A stretch of DNA of 28,687 nt from 1-14-2-50-31-20 sp965370315 (GCA_965370315.1 CBDUTO010000047.1:1-28687); one strand, 5' to 3'; counted from the stretch's first letter, positions 16,010-25,218 are shown. A program made the numbers and translations. The notes: generated from the sequence alone by a model not told the origin.

Positions 16010-18136
16010 TTAGTCTTCTTTCTTTTCTGAATTTTCTTCTTTTTTCTCTTCAGTCTTCTTTGCTTCTAACAAAGCTTTTATTGATAAAGAGAATTTTCCA
16101 TTTTCCATTTTCATTAATTTAACATCTATTGTCTCACCTTCTTTAAGAACGTCAGTTACTTTATTAACGCGCTCAAGAGCAATTTGTGAAATATGGAGAA
16201 GACCTTGTGTTCCTGGAACAAATTCTACAAAAGCACCAAAGTCAGTAATTTTAATTACTTTTCCTTTATATACCATTCCAACTTCTGGATCAGTAACAAT
16301 AGCTTTTATGAATTCTTTTGCCTTGCGAGCTTCTTCAGTGTTTACACCAGCAATAGCAACTTTTCCATCTTCTTCAATATTTATTTCAACGTTAAAATCT
16401 TTTTGGATTCCTTGAATAACTTTTCCACCTTGTCCAATTACAGCACCAATTTTCTCTGGGTCAATTTGGATAAAGATTAATGAAGGCGCATATTGAGAAA
16501 TTGCTTCACGTGGAGCAGACAGAGCTTCGCTCATTTTTCCAAGAATATGCATTCTTCCTTCTTTAGCTTGTTCAAGTGCTTTCTCCATAATTTCAAAAGA
16601 TATACCTTGAATTTTGATATCCATTTGAATTGCTGTGATACCTTTATCAGAACCAGCTACTTTGAAATCCATATCACCAAGGTGATCTTCGTTTCCAAGT
16701 ATATCTGAAAGAACAGCAAAGTCGTCACCTTCTTTAACTAATCCCATTGCAATTCCAGAAATAGCAGTTTTAACAGGAACACCAGCATCCATCATAGCTA
16801 ATGACCCAGCACAAACTGTTGCCATTGAAGATGAACCGTTCGATTCAAGTATATCAGAGTTAACACGAATTGTGTATGGGAAATCTTCAGTTTCAGGAAC
16901 AATAAATTTCAATGCTCTTTCAGCTAAGTTTCCATGACCAATTTCACGTCTTCCAATAAAGCCATAACGACCTGTTTCACCAACACTAAAAGGAGGAAAG
17001 TTATAATGGAGGTAGAAAGATTTTTTAACTTCTTCTTCAAGTCCATCAACAATTTGCTGATCTCTTGCAGTACCAAGGGTTACAGTTGTTAAAGATTGAG
17101 TTTCACCACGTGTAAATAAAGCTGAAGCGTGTGTTCTTGGAAGAACTCCAACCTCAGATGTAATTTGTCTAATTTCAGTTAATGTTCTACCGTCAAGACG
17201 AGCACCATCTTCTAAAATTCTTTTACGCATCAAATCTTTTTCGATATCGTGAAGAATATTCTTAATGTCTTTCTCTTCTTCTGGATATTTTTCAGCTAAT
17301 GCCTCAAGAACTGAATCGTTTATTTCATCATTTTTTGCGTAACGATCTTCTTTCTTTAATTTTGAATAAACAACTTCTTTGTATCTGTCATAAGATAGTT
17401 CGTTAACTTCTTTTACAAGTTCTTCGTTAACAACTTTCTCTTCAACAACCATTTTAGCTTTACCACAAGCTTCAACTAACTCTTTTTGTAGATCAATTAT
17501 TTTTAGAATTTCTACATGAGCAAATTTAAGTGCAGCTAAAATATCAGCTTCGCTAACTTCGTGACCTTCACCTTCAACCATCATAATTGAACTTTCAGTT
17601 CCAGCAACTATTAATTCTAAGTCACTTTCTTTCTCTTGTTCAACTGTTGGATTGATAATGAACTCACCATCAACTCTTCCAACTCTTACTTGACCAAGTG
17701 GTTCTAAGAATGGAATATCCGAAATAGCCAATGCTGCCGAAGCACCAATTGCTGCAATTACATCAGGATTATTTACACCATCGTATGAATATACAAATGC
17801 TGCAATTTGAGTATCGTTATTGTAATCTTTTGGGAATAATGGTCTGATTGGTCTATCCATTAAACGCCCACTTAATATTTCTTTTTCAGTAGGACGACCT
17901 TCACGTTTAATAAATCCACCTGGAAATTTTCCGGCAGCAAAATATCTCTCTTTATATTCAACTGACATTGGGAAATAATCCAATGTAGTATTTGGTTTTT
18001 TTGAAGCTACTGCAGTTACTAAAACCACAGTATCGCCGTAACTTACCATTACAGCCCCATTAGACTGTTTTGCGTAGCGTCCAGTTTCTATGGATAGTTT
18101 CTTTCCGCCAATTTCAACTTCTTTTGTTATCATCAT
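16010..18136 (-). CDS. pnp: Polyribonucleotide nucleotidyltransferase (PNPase)
   Basis: PNPase degrades RNA 3' to 5' using phosphate, and can add nucleotides in reverse. The 708-residue protein has the full order: first RNase-PH domain (FPGGFIKREGRPTEKEILSGRLMDRPIRPLFP), helical linker, second RNase-PH domain (ALFTRGETQSLTTVTLG, then NEDHLGDMDFKVAG and AIQMDIKIQG with the catalytic aspartates), KH domain (GAVIGQGGKVIQGIQKDFN) and S1 domain (KGKVIKITDFGAFVEFVPGTQGLLHISQI). The tail is Lys/Glu-rich. It begins 9 bases after rpsO, the same adjacency as in E. coli, and is followed by an intrinsic terminator. Two ATGs in tandem allow either start. Confidence 0.98.
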   Translation of the reverse strand: MMITKEVEIGGKKLSIETGRYAKQSNGAVMVSYGDTVVLVTAVASKKPNTTLDYFPMSVEYKERYFAAGKFPGGFIKREGRPTEKEILSGRLMDRPIRPLFPKDYNNDTQIAAFVYSYDGVNNPDVIAAIGASAALAISDIPFLEPLGQVRVGRVDGEFIINPTVEQEKESDLELIVAGTESSIMMVEGEGHEVSEADILAALKFAHVEILKIIDLQKELVEACGKAKMVVEEKVVNEELVKEVNELSYDRYKEVVYSKLKKEDRYAKNDEINDSVLEALAEKYPEEEKDIKNILHDIEKDLMRKRILEDGARLDGRTLTEIRQITSEVGVLPRTHASALFTRGETQSLTTVTLGTARDQQIVDGLEEEVKKSFYLHYNFPPFSVGETGRYGFIGRREIGHGNLAERALKFIVPETEDFPYTIRVNSDILESNGSSSMATVCAGSLAMMDAGVPVKTAISGIAMGLVKEGDDFAVLSDILGNEDHLGDMDFKVAGSDKGITAIQMDIKIQGISFEIMEKALEQAKEGRMHILGKMSEALSAPREAISQYAPSLIFIQIDPEKIGAVIGQGGKVIQGIQKDFNVEINIEEDGKVAIAGVNTEEARKAKEFIKAIVTDPEVGMVYKGKVIKITDFGAFVEFVPGTQGLLHISQIALERVNKVTDVLKEGETIDVKLMKMENGKFSLSIKALLEAKKTEEKKEENSEKKED

Positions 18137-18145
18137 GATTTAAAC

Positions 18146-18415
18146 CTATTTTCTTAATTTCAATTCTTTTATTATGCTTCTATATCTTTCAACATCTTTA
18201 CGTGTTATATAGTTAAGCAATCTTCTTCTTTTACCAACCATCATTAATAACCCTCTTCTTGAGTGGTGGTCTTTTTTGTGTTCTGAAAAATGATCAGTAA
18301 GTTTGTTAATGCGAGCTGTTAACAGAGCAATTTGTACTTCTGCTTTACCGCTGTCATTTCCATTGTCGCCAAATTTACTTATTATTTCTTGTTTCTCTTC
18401 TTTTGATAAATTCAT
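18146..18415 (-). CDS. rpsO: 30S ribosomal protein S15
   Basis: S15 binds the central domain of 16S rRNA and helps form intersubunit bridges. The 89 residues match the family over their whole length, including GKAEVQIALLTARINKLTDHF, the rRNA-binding HKKDHHSRRGLLMMVGKRRRLLNYI and the closing YRSIIKELKLRK. AGGAG precedes the ATG at good spacing. A weak hairpin lies in the 55-base leader between ribF and this gene; S15 often controls its own mRNA through such leaders, but the structure here is not proof of it. Confidence 0.98.
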   Translation of the reverse strand: MNLSKEEKQEIISKFGDNGNDSGKAEVQIALLTARINKLTDHFSEHKKDHHSRRGLLMMVGKRRRLLNYITRKDVERYRSIIKELKLRK

Positions 18416-18444
18416 TTTGAATTTCTCCTATTATTAATTCGATG

Positions 18445-18469
18445 TAACCTCAGAATTTTTCCGAAGTTA
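18445..18469 (-). promoter_or_regulatory. Candidate leader hairpin upstream of rpsO
   Basis: On the minus strand TAACTTC pairs with GAGGTTA (one G-U pair) around an 11-base loop, starting 2 bases after the ribF stop and ending 29 bases before the rpsO start codon. It could be an S15-binding leader element or a weak end signal for ribF. A hairpin of this size can occur by chance. Confidence 0.3.
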
Positions 18470-18470
18470 A

Positions 18471-19406
18471 TTAGTTAATCATTCTTCCAACAAACTGAAT
18501 AGCTTCTTTTTTATCTTTTCCAATTTGATAGATTAATTCTTCTTTGTTATTAAATCTTTTTTCGTCTCTAATTCTTTTTAGCAAATCAATTTTAACTATT
18601 TTTCCATATACATCTTTGTTAAAATCAAATAGATGCACTTCAATTACCACACTTAAAGTATCTGCAAATGTTGGACGTAATCCAACATTCATCACGCCAT
18701 AAACTACTTCGCCTTCAACAAGAGCTTTAACAACATAAACTCCATTCTTTGGAATTAACTTGTTTTTATTTTCAACTTCAATATTAGCTGTAGGAAAACC
18801 AAGTATCCTTCCTCTAGAAACTCCTTTTATAACCGTTCCATGTAAGCAGTAGTTGCGACCTAAAAACTTATTAGCTTTTTCAATATTGCCATCTAAAATT
18901 GCATTTCGAATCTTTGTACTGCTAATGATCTCTTCTTCACTTTTTATTGGACCTACACACTCAACAGTAAAATTGTTTTTTGAACCAAGTTCTACTAGCT
19001 CATTATTATTACCACTTCTATCTTTTCCAAATCTATGGTCATGACCAATAATTATATGCTTAACTCCAATTTTATCACAAACTACTTTTGTAATAAATTC
19101 CTCAGAGGACTGCTCCGAAAATTTTTTCGAAAATTCCAGAACTAAAAGATTATCAATTCCTAGTTGTGATATAAGTTCAGACTTTTCATCCAATGTTGTA
19201 ACAAGTTTTATTTTAAAATCTGAAACAACCATTCTTGGATGTGGATAAAAAGTAACTACAAGATTTCTTAAATTATTATCTGATGAATATTGCTTTAACT
19301 TTTTAAAAAGCACTTTATGACCTTCGTGAATTCCGTCAAAGGTTCCAATGGTTAATACTGTGTTTTCATCTTTACCGATTTCATCAATCGATTTATAAAT
19401 ATTCAT
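18471..19406 (-). CDS. ribF: Bifunctional riboflavin kinase / FAD synthetase
   Basis: The enzyme makes FMN from riboflavin and ATP, then FAD from FMN. The N-terminal nucleotidyltransferase carries the HxGH-type motif TIGTFDGIHEGHKVLF (about residues 19-34), VTFYPHPRMV and IIGHDHRFGKDRSGN. The C-terminal flavokinase domain shows GVSRGRILGFPTANIEV, NGVYVVKALVEG, VMNVGLRPTF and EVHLFDFNKDVYGK. I use the ATG at 19404-19406, giving 311 residues and a family-like beginning; the frame also contains two TTG codons directly upstream. It starts a few bases after truB in the translation superoperon, a common bacterial arrangement. Confidence 0.96.
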   Translation of the reverse strand: MNIYKSIDEIGKDENTVLTIGTFDGIHEGHKVLFKKLKQYSSDNNLRNLVVTFYPHPRMVVSDFKIKLVTTLDEKSELISQLGIDNLLVLEFSKKFSEQSSEEFITKVVCDKIGVKHIIIGHDHRFGKDRSGNNNELVELGSKNNFTVECVGPIKSEEEIISSTKIRNAILDGNIEKANKFLGRNYCLHGTVIKGVSRGRILGFPTANIEVENKNKLIPKNGVYVVKALVEGEVVYGVMNVGLRPTFADTLSVVIEVHLFDFNKDVYGKIVKIDLLKRIRDEKRFNNKEELIYQIGKDKKEAIQFVGRMIN

Positions 19407-19413
19407 CAACAAT

Positions 19414-20121
19414 CTAGTTTTCTAAAACTTCATTCTTTTTCATAAACTCATCAACAGAGAGAGCATCTGCAACATTGTACTCACCTATTGCTTCTCTTCT
19501 AAGCACCTTTAGATATCCACCACAATTAAGCTTCTTTCCAAAATCATCAGCAATTACTCTAATGTATGTTCCTTTTGAACATCTAATTTCAAAATCAATT
19601 TCAGGAAGATCCACTCTTGTAATCTTAAAATCATAAATTGTAACACCACGAGGTTGCCGTTCAACCACTATACCTTTACGAGCTAATTTATAAAGCCTTT
19701 TTCCATTCTGTTTTAAAGCTGAAAACATTGGAGGTACTTGCTGAATTTCACCAAGAAAACTTTTCCTTGTCTCTTCAAGCATCTCCTCTGTTACAAATGA
19801 ATAATCTTTATCTTCAATACTTTCAGTTTCTCCATCCATTGATGGGGTGTGCTTACCAAGTTCAATTGTACCAGAATATACTTTTTCTAAATCCTGATAC
19901 TTATAAATGTTTTTGGTCTCTTGCCTACCGATACAAATTATCAATAAACCAGTTGCTGCTGGATCTAAAGTTCCAGCATGTCCAATTTTTTTAATATTTA
20001 CAATCTTGCGAATCATGTATACACTGTTAAAGGAACTTTTTCCCTTTTCTTTATCAATTAAGATAACCTCACCTGAGGCATAATCAACATTTGTAAGATC
20101 AACTGATTTATTTGTTATCAT
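19414..20121 (-). CDS. truB: tRNA pseudouridine-55 synthase TruB
   Basis: TruB isomerises U55 of the T-loop in most tRNAs. The catalytic motif KIGHAGTLDPAATGLLII holds the nucleophile Asp53, and GEIQQVPPMFSALKQNGKRLYKLARKGI and CSKGTYIRVIADDFGKKL are standard family blocks. At 235 residues it ends soon after the catalytic domain, so the C-terminal PUA domain of E. coli TruB is absent, as in many shorter homologues. It overlaps the end of rbfA by 14 bases and is followed by ribF, indicating coupled translation. Confidence 0.95.
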   Translation of the reverse strand: MITNKSVDLTNVDYASGEVILIDKEKGKSSFNSVYMIRKIVNIKKIGHAGTLDPAATGLLIICIGRQETKNIYKYQDLEKVYSGTIELGKHTPSMDGETESIEDKDYSFVTEEMLEETRKSFLGEIQQVPPMFSALKQNGKRLYKLARKGIVVERQPRGVTIYDFKITRVDLPEIDFEIRCSKGTYIRVIADDFGKKLNCGGYLKVLRREAIGEYNVADALSVDEFMKKNEVLEN

Positions 20122-20458
20122 CTTCGTGAATTTTTTTAAATATATTTTCCATCTTTTCTACATAATCAAGAGTGTCATCCAGATAGAAAGAAATATCAGG
20201 CATTTGTCTTAAATGATTTACTTTTTTTGCAAGATTGGATTTGATATAACCCTTGATACTATTGAGCTTCTCAATTTTAGCATGGCGTCCTTCTTTCTCA
20301 AATATTGAGATATAGACTTTTGCAATCTTTGCATCGGGTGTTATTTTTACAGATGTAATTGTAAGCATTCCCAATTCAGGATCTTGAATTTTATAAAGAA
20401 AAATTAAACTTAATTCTTCCTTTATCAATTCACCTATTTTTTGTAATCTTGTTGACAA
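20108..20458 (-). CDS. rbfA: 30S ribosome-binding factor A
   Basis: RbfA is a late 30S maturation factor that binds near the 16S 5' helix and is needed in the cold. The 116-residue protein shows RLQKIGELIKEELSLIF, DPELGMLTITSVKITPDAKIAKVYIS and the C-terminal block LAKKVNHLRQMPDISFYLDDTLDYVEKM. The start is a TTG just 3 bases after the infB stop; no ATG fits, and the family start supports it. The 3' end overlaps truB by 14 bases. Placement between infB and truB is the classic order. Confidence 0.94.
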   Translation of the reverse strand: MSTRLQKIGELIKEELSLIFLYKIQDPELGMLTITSVKITPDAKIAKVYISIFEKEGRHAKIEKLNSIKGYIKSNLAKKVNHLRQMPDISFYLDDTLDYVEKMENIFKKIHEDDNK

Positions 20459-20461
20459 TTC

Positions 20462-23179
20462 TTAATCCAATTTTTTTGCGGTTTCAACAAATTTATATGC
20501 TTCAATAATGTCACCTTCTTTTATATCATTGAAGTTTGCAATATTTAATCCACACTCGTAACCAGCAAGAACTTCTTTAACATCATCCTTAAAGCGTTTA
20601 AGTGTATCAAGATTTCCTTCGTAAACAACAATACCATCACGGAATAATCTAATTTTATCAGAGCGTGTAATTTTACCATCAGTAACATAACATCCAGCAA
20701 TAGTGCCAACTTTAGGAACTTTGAATATATCGCGAATCTCAACGGTTGCAACAAATTCTTCAGAAATTATTGGTGATAACATTCCTTCAAGAGCTGATTT
20801 AACTTCATTAATTGCATCATAAATTACGTTGTATAATCTGATATCAACACTTTCGGTTTCAGCTAATTTTCTTGCCTTATTATTAGCTCGTACATGAAAA
20901 CCAACAATTATAGCACTTGATGCAGCCGCAAGAAGAACATCACCTTCTGTAATGCCACCAACAGCTTTATGAATTACATTAACTGCTACTTCACTATTAG
21001 ATAATTTCATTAATGAATCGGCAAGAGCTTCTACAGAACCATCCACATCGCCTTTCACAATAATTGGAAGGTCTTTAACAACACCCTGACTAATTTGCTC
21101 TGCAATTTGATCAAGAGTAATAAGACGTACTTGTCTATGATCCTGTTCACGTTTTAATTGTTGTCGTTTTAATGCAATTTCACGAGCTTCACGTTCCGAA
21201 TCAACTACAGCAAATAGATCACCAGCTTGAGGAGCACCTTCAAAACCTAATAATAATACTGGGGTTCCAGGTAAAACTTCAGTTAGCTTGTTATCTCTTT
21301 CATCAAACATTGCACGAACTCTACCTTGATAGTTACCAGCAACAAATGGATCACCAACTTTTAGTGTTCCTTTATCTACCAATATTGTAGCTGTTATTCC
21401 TCTACCAGGTTCCATTTGAGATTCTACAACACTACCTCGTGCATGTCTATCAGGATTTGCTTTTAATTCTAACAACTCTGTTTCTAATAAAATTTTCTCT
21501 AATAATAGATCAATATTATGTCCAGTTTTTGCGGAAATTTCTACTGACTGAAACTTACCACCCCAATCTTCAACAAGCACATTGCGCTCTGCAAGTTGTT
21601 GTTTAATTTTTTCAATATTAGAATTTGGTTTGTCAATTTTATTTATTGCAATAATAATAGGTACGGCAGCGGCTTGAGCATGATTAATTGCTTCAACTGT
21701 TTGTGGCATAATTGCATCATCAGCTGCTATAATTATAACAACAATATCAGTTACTCTTGCTCCACGTGCACGCATAGCGGTAAACGCTTCATGACCAGGA
21801 GTATCAAGAAATGTAATTCTCTTTCCATCTTGGACTTCAACTTGATAAGCACCAATGTGCTGAGTAATACCACCAGACTCACCAGCCACTACATTTTCAC
21901 GACGTATGTAATCTAGGAGCGATGTTTTACCATGATCAACGTGACCCATAATTGTTACAATTGGTGGACGTTGAACAAGAGTTGAATCATCATCCTCAGT
22001 ATCGGCAAGAGAGTCTGCAACATATTCATCTTCAAATTCAACTTCATAGCCAAATTCATCAGTTACTAATGTGATAGTTTCAGTATCTAGTCTTTGATTG
22101 ATTGAAACCATCAATCCTAATCCCATACATTTTGCTATAACATCACTTACAGATACATTCATCAAATTAGCAAGTTCATTAACGGCAATATATTCAGTTA
22201 CTTTAATTTTCAAATCATCTAATTCTTGTTGTTCAACAATTTGTTCTTGCTCAACAAGTTGCTCTTTTCTACGTCGTTTTTTCGCGCTTGCTCTATCTCC
22301 AGTACCTGAATCATCCATGCTTAACATAGTTCTCTTAATTGCAGCATCTACTTCACGTTTATCAACTACGGCTTTTTTAACTCTTTTAAACTTTTTAGCT
22401 TGTGGGTTCTCTACTGTACCATCAGCCTTCTTCTTGCGTTTGAATTTTTTCTTTTTACTATCATCTTCTTGAGTTCTACTAGGCGTTTGTTGAGGTTTAG
22501 CTCCATTAGGTTTATTCTTTTCAACTTCGGTTTTAGCTACAGGTTTCTTTTTCTTTCTAGCTCTTTTTTGTTCTTGAAGATCAATCTTTCCAAGAACTGT
22601 TAAGCCTTTCTTCTTTAGAATCTCTTTGGCGCCTTCTGTTTGAAAAACTTTAGGAGCCTCATCTTTAGGAGCTACTTCCTCTTTCTCTATTTTAACTTCT
22701 TCAGCAACTTCAGATTTTTCTGATTCCTCTGTAACAGGTTCTACTTCTTCCACAATTTCTTCTTCTACCTGAACTTCTTCTACCTGAACTTCTTCAGTAA
22801 TTGTTTCTTCAACTTCAACTACTTCTTCAGAAGTTTCTTCTTCTGTTTCAACAGTCTCTTCCTCCACAGTTTCAACAATCTCTTCCACCACAGTTTCAAC
22901 GACTTCTTCAGAAGCTTCATTTTGGGCAATTTCCTCAGATTTTTCTGCTCTTGCTTCATTAAACTTTGCAAGTTTCCTTTTGTGATCTTCTGATTTATCA
23001 ATATCCTTTTTAAAATGGGATTGAATATCAGTTAACATTTCCTCACTAAGGAGAGCCATATGATTTTTTACTTCATACTCTTTGCTTCTCAAAAAGTCAA
23101 TAATAGCATCAGTTGAGAGATTAATCTCAGAAGCATATTTGTAAACTCTATATTTCTTCGGTTTATTAGTTGTAGCCAT
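20462..23179 (-). CDS. infB: Translation initiation factor IF-2
   Basis: IF-2 is the GTPase that brings initiator tRNA to the 30S subunit and promotes subunit joining. The 905-residue protein starts with an IF2N-like segment (YRVYKYASEINLSTDAIIDFLRS), followed by a highly acidic Glu/Val tract (about 85-175) and a Lys/Arg-rich linker (about 205-310). A second IF2N segment near 335-365 (VNELANLMNVSVSDVIAKC) precedes the G domain: GHVDHGKTSLLDYIR (G1, near 411), DTPGHEAFTAMRARGA (G3), NKIDKP (G4) and SAKTG (G5). Domains II-IV follow, including GDVDGSVEALADSL. It lies 27 bases after nusA. The acidic tract is repetitive at the DNA level. Confidence 0.98.
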   Translation of the reverse strand: MATTNKPKKYRVYKYASEINLSTDAIIDFLRSKEYEVKNHMALLSEEMLTDIQSHFKKDIDKSEDHKRKLAKFNEARAEKSEEIAQNEASEEVVETVVEEIVETVEEETVETEEETSEEVVEVEETITEEVQVEEVQVEEEIVEEVEPVTEESEKSEVAEEVKIEKEEVAPKDEAPKVFQTEGAKEILKKKGLTVLGKIDLQEQKRARKKKKPVAKTEVEKNKPNGAKPQQTPSRTQEDDSKKKKFKRKKKADGTVENPQAKKFKRVKKAVVDKREVDAAIKRTMLSMDDSGTGDRASAKKRRRKEQLVEQEQIVEQQELDDLKIKVTEYIAVNELANLMNVSVSDVIAKCMGLGLMVSINQRLDTETITLVTDEFGYEVEFEDEYVADSLADTEDDDSTLVQRPPIVTIMGHVDHGKTSLLDYIRRENVVAGESGGITQHIGAYQVEVQDGKRITFLDTPGHEAFTAMRARGARVTDIVVIIIAADDAIMPQTVEAINHAQAAAVPIIIAINKIDKPNSNIEKIKQQLAERNVLVEDWGGKFQSVEISAKTGHNIDLLLEKILLETELLELKANPDRHARGSVVESQMEPGRGITATILVDKGTLKVGDPFVAGNYQGRVRAMFDERDNKLTEVLPGTPVLLLGFEGAPQAGDLFAVVDSEREAREIALKRQQLKREQDHRQVRLITLDQIAEQISQGVVKDLPIIVKGDVDGSVEALADSLMKLSNSEVAVNVIHKAVGGITEGDVLLAAASSAIIVGFHVRANNKARKLAETESVDIRLYNVIYDAINEVKSALEGMLSPIISEEFVATVEIRDIFKVPKVGTIAGCYVTDGKITRSDKIRLFRDGIVVYEGNLDTLKRFKDDVKEVLAGYECGLNIANFNDIKEGDIIEAYKFVETAKKLD

Positions 23180-23206
23180 ATTGGAAATTACCTATAAATT
23201 TTAATT

Positions 23207-24451
23207 TTATTCTTCTTCAAATTGATTTTTAAGAACATCAAGTATTTCGGTTGCTTTCTCTTCATCTAGCAATTCAATTTCTTTTAATTCGTCTAAACCA
23301 GCAGTTAAAACTTCAACAGCTGTATCATATCTATTCTGAATTAATAAATCTACTATATCTGTTCCTAACTCTTCACGAAGATCTACTAGTTCTATATCTT
23401 CTTCATATTCTTCAAATGGTTTCTCTTCACGAATTACATCGATCTCATAACCAGTTAATTTCATTGCAAGTCGGATATTAACACCATTCCGCCCAACAAT
23501 AAGGGATACTTGATCACTATCAGCCATAACAGAACATGTTTTATCAGATTCATTAATATCAATCTGTTTTAATTTTGCTGGGGCTAAAGTTCTTTGGATT
23601 AACGTAACTGGATCATCAGAGAAATTAACAACATCAATATTTTCGTTACTTAACTCACGTACTATTGCGTGAATACGAACACCCTTCATACCAACACAAG
23701 CACCAACAGCATCAATTCTTTGGTCATGAGAAATAACAGCAACTTTTGCTCTTTCACTTGGTTCACGTGCAATTCTTTTAATTTCAATAATTCCATCATA
23801 AATTTCTGGAATTTCAATTTCAAATAATTTTTTTAAGAATAAATTATCAGCTCTTGATATAATAATTGCAGGTCCATTTGAAGTTTTTCTAACTTCTTTA
23901 ATAACTGCACGAAGAGTATCACCCTTTCTATAACGTTCTCGAGGTATTTGCTCTAATCGAGGTAACAGTAATTCATTTTTATTATGATTAATAAGGATGT
24001 CATTTCTTCTTACTTGGTAAATATCACCAACAATAATTTCACCAACCATTTCAGAGTATTCGTTATAAACAAGTTCTTTCTCAATTTCGCGAATTCTTTG
24101 GTTCAAGTTTTGACGGGCAAGATTAATAAGTCTTCGACCAAATGAAGAAAGCTCAAGTTTTTCAACATAATCTTCACCTACTTCTAGTTCTTCTTCATTG
24201 CCTGCTTTATTTACTTCCTCCATACTAACTTCTAAAGCTGGGTCTTCGACTTCTTCAACAATTTCTCGCTCAAGAAATATTTCAATATCTCCTTTATCCA
24301 TATTGGCAATAACATCAAAGTTGGCTTCTAGTCCATATTTCTTTTTAACCATCACACCAAATATTTCTTCGATTATATTTTCAAGAATGTCTCTATCAAC
24401 ATTCTTGCCTTTAACCATTTGAGAAAATGCCTCAACTATCGCATTGTTCAT
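23207..24451 (-). CDS. nusA: Transcription termination/antitermination protein NusA
   Basis: NusA binds RNA polymerase and modulates pausing, termination and antitermination. The 414-residue form has the N-terminal polymerase-binding domain, an S1 domain near 135-200 (VGEIIVGDIYQVRRNDILIN, then RKGDTLRAVIKEVRK), two KH domains (KVAVISHDQRIDAVGACVGMKGVRIHAIV and VSLIVGRNGVNIRLAMKLTGYEIDV) and a short C-terminal helical segment rich in Asp/Glu/Leu. The longer acidic-repeat tail of E. coli NusA is absent. GGAGG lies 10 bases before the ATG. It follows rimP by 18 bases, the usual order. A terminator-like hairpin in the leader ahead of rimP could allow autoregulation of this operon. Confidence 0.98.
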   Translation of the reverse strand: MNNAIVEAFSQMVKGKNVDRDILENIIEEIFGVMVKKKYGLEANFDVIANMDKGDIEIFLEREIVEEVEDPALEVSMEEVNKAGNEEELEVGEDYVEKLELSSFGRRLINLARQNLNQRIREIEKELVYNEYSEMVGEIIVGDIYQVRRNDILINHNKNELLLPRLEQIPRERYRKGDTLRAVIKEVRKTSNGPAIIISRADNLFLKKLFEIEIPEIYDGIIEIKRIAREPSERAKVAVISHDQRIDAVGACVGMKGVRIHAIVRELSNENIDVVNFSDDPVTLIQRTLAPAKLKQIDINESDKTCSVMADSDQVSLIVGRNGVNIRLAMKLTGYEIDVIREEKPFEEYEEDIELVDLREELGTDIVDLLIQNRYDTAVEVLTAGLDELKEIELLDEEKATEILDVLKNQFEEE

Positions 24452-24469
24452 TTTATAGTTGCCTCCGTC

Positions 24470-24919
24470 TTAAAATCTTACAATTATTTTTGCAGATTTA
24501 ATATTATTAAAGTTAACTTCTTCTATTTTTTTATCTATTTCAAATTTTAAGATCTCATCACTTACAGCAATCAATTTACCTTCAAATTTTTCTGCAAGTT
24601 GATCTTCAAATTCCAACTCAAAGCTTCTACCTATATTTTTTTTGTATTGCTGAACGAACTTTATAAGTCTATCAGTTCCAGGCGATGAAATATCCAGACG
24701 ATATTTGGATTCAATTAAATTTTCATCCTCAATTAAATTTCCACAAGCTCTACTTACATCAACGCAATCAGCAGTCACAATTCCCATTTCATTATCAATA
24801 TAAATCTCGAGAATCCTATTACTATCGTCTCCTCTATATTCAATGTCAATTAAAAGATACCCTAGCTTTTCTATAGCATCCTGTAATTTTTGCGATATTT
24901 CAGTTCTGTTTACATTCAT
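24470..24919 (-). CDS. rimP: Ribosome maturation factor RimP
   Basis: RimP assists 30S subunit assembly. The 149 residues show the two family domains: an N-terminal part with EKLGYLLIDIEYRGDDSNRILEIYID and TADCVDVSRACGNLIED, the signature YRLDISSPGTDRLIK, and a C-terminal SH3-like part (GRSFELEFEDQLAEKFEGKLIAVSDEILKFEID). It is the first gene of the rimP-nusA-infB superoperon. A strong hairpin followed by a T-run lies about 42 bases before its start codon. Confidence 0.95.
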   Translation of the reverse strand: MNVNRTEISQKLQDAIEKLGYLLIDIEYRGDDSNRILEIYIDNEMGIVTADCVDVSRACGNLIEDENLIESKYRLDISSPGTDRLIKFVQQYKKNIGRSFELEFEDQLAEKFEGKLIAVSDEILKFEIDKKIEEVNFNNIKSAKIIVRF

Positions 24920-24960
24920 TATTTTCTTACTTAGTAAAAATGGAATTACTTAATAGAAAC

Positions 24961-24982
24961 AAAAAACGCCCTCAATGGGGCG
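24961..24982 (-). terminator. Intrinsic terminator / attenuator in the rimP-nusA leader
   Basis: On the minus strand CGCCC (from 24978-24982) pairs with GGGCG (from 24967-24971) around a 6-base loop, directly followed by TTTTTTGTTTC. It lies upstream of rimP on the coding strand, with no gene within 235 bases before it. It is thus either the end of an unseen transcript or a leader attenuator for rimP-nusA-infB. Confidence 0.7.
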
Positions 24983-24983
24983 G

Positions 24984-24998
24984 ATTAGAACTTCTAAT
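24984..24998. repeat. 15-base palindrome next to the rimP leader terminator
   Basis: ATTAGAA and TTCTAAT flank one central base, forming a perfect palindrome touching the terminator hairpin. It could be an operator or part of a competing leader structure. A -35/-10-like pair on the minus strand (TTGCAA and TAAATT, 17 bases apart) overlaps this area, but AT-rich DNA makes such pairs common. Confidence 0.35.
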
Positions 24999-25160
24999 TT
25001 ACTACTATTTTAATTTATTTGCAAGTTATTTAGATATCCTACTTACTAACAAAAATCTCTATAAACTATTTATTTCAAATAAGATAAACTATTTAAAATG
25101 ATTATTTTTATGGAGATCCAAAATCTATAAGTTTAACTTTTTAAAAAAATATCATAAGAA

Positions 25161-25193
25161 GGAACTCGACTATATTGGCATTAGTTTAGTTCC
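25161..25193 (-). terminator. Hairpin downstream of the aldo/keto reductase gene
   Basis: GGAACT (25161-25166) pairs with AGTTCC (25188-25193), and a further ACTA/TAGT pairing lies inside after a 2x2 internal loop. On the minus strand an A/T-rich stretch with a run of seven T follows some 10 bases later. It begins 26 bases beyond the stop codon of the reductase gene, so it probably ends that transcript. The rest of the gap to rimP (24999-25160) shows nothing clear. Confidence 0.5.
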
Positions 25194-25218
25194 ATTCTCG
25201 ATAATATTTTTTTTTATT

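Noticed and set aside
22098..22472. 124-codon plus-strand frame antisense to infB
   Set aside because: Mirror of the Lys/Arg-rich linker of IF-2; no independent evidence.
22740..22920. CRISPR or tandem-repeat array
   Set aside because: The repeats are irregular Glu/Val codons inside infB without spacers.
24999..25160. tRNA or small gene upstream of rimP, as in E. coli metY-rimP
   Set aside because: No T-loop sequence or cloverleaf arms and no reading frame of use in this AT-rich gap.
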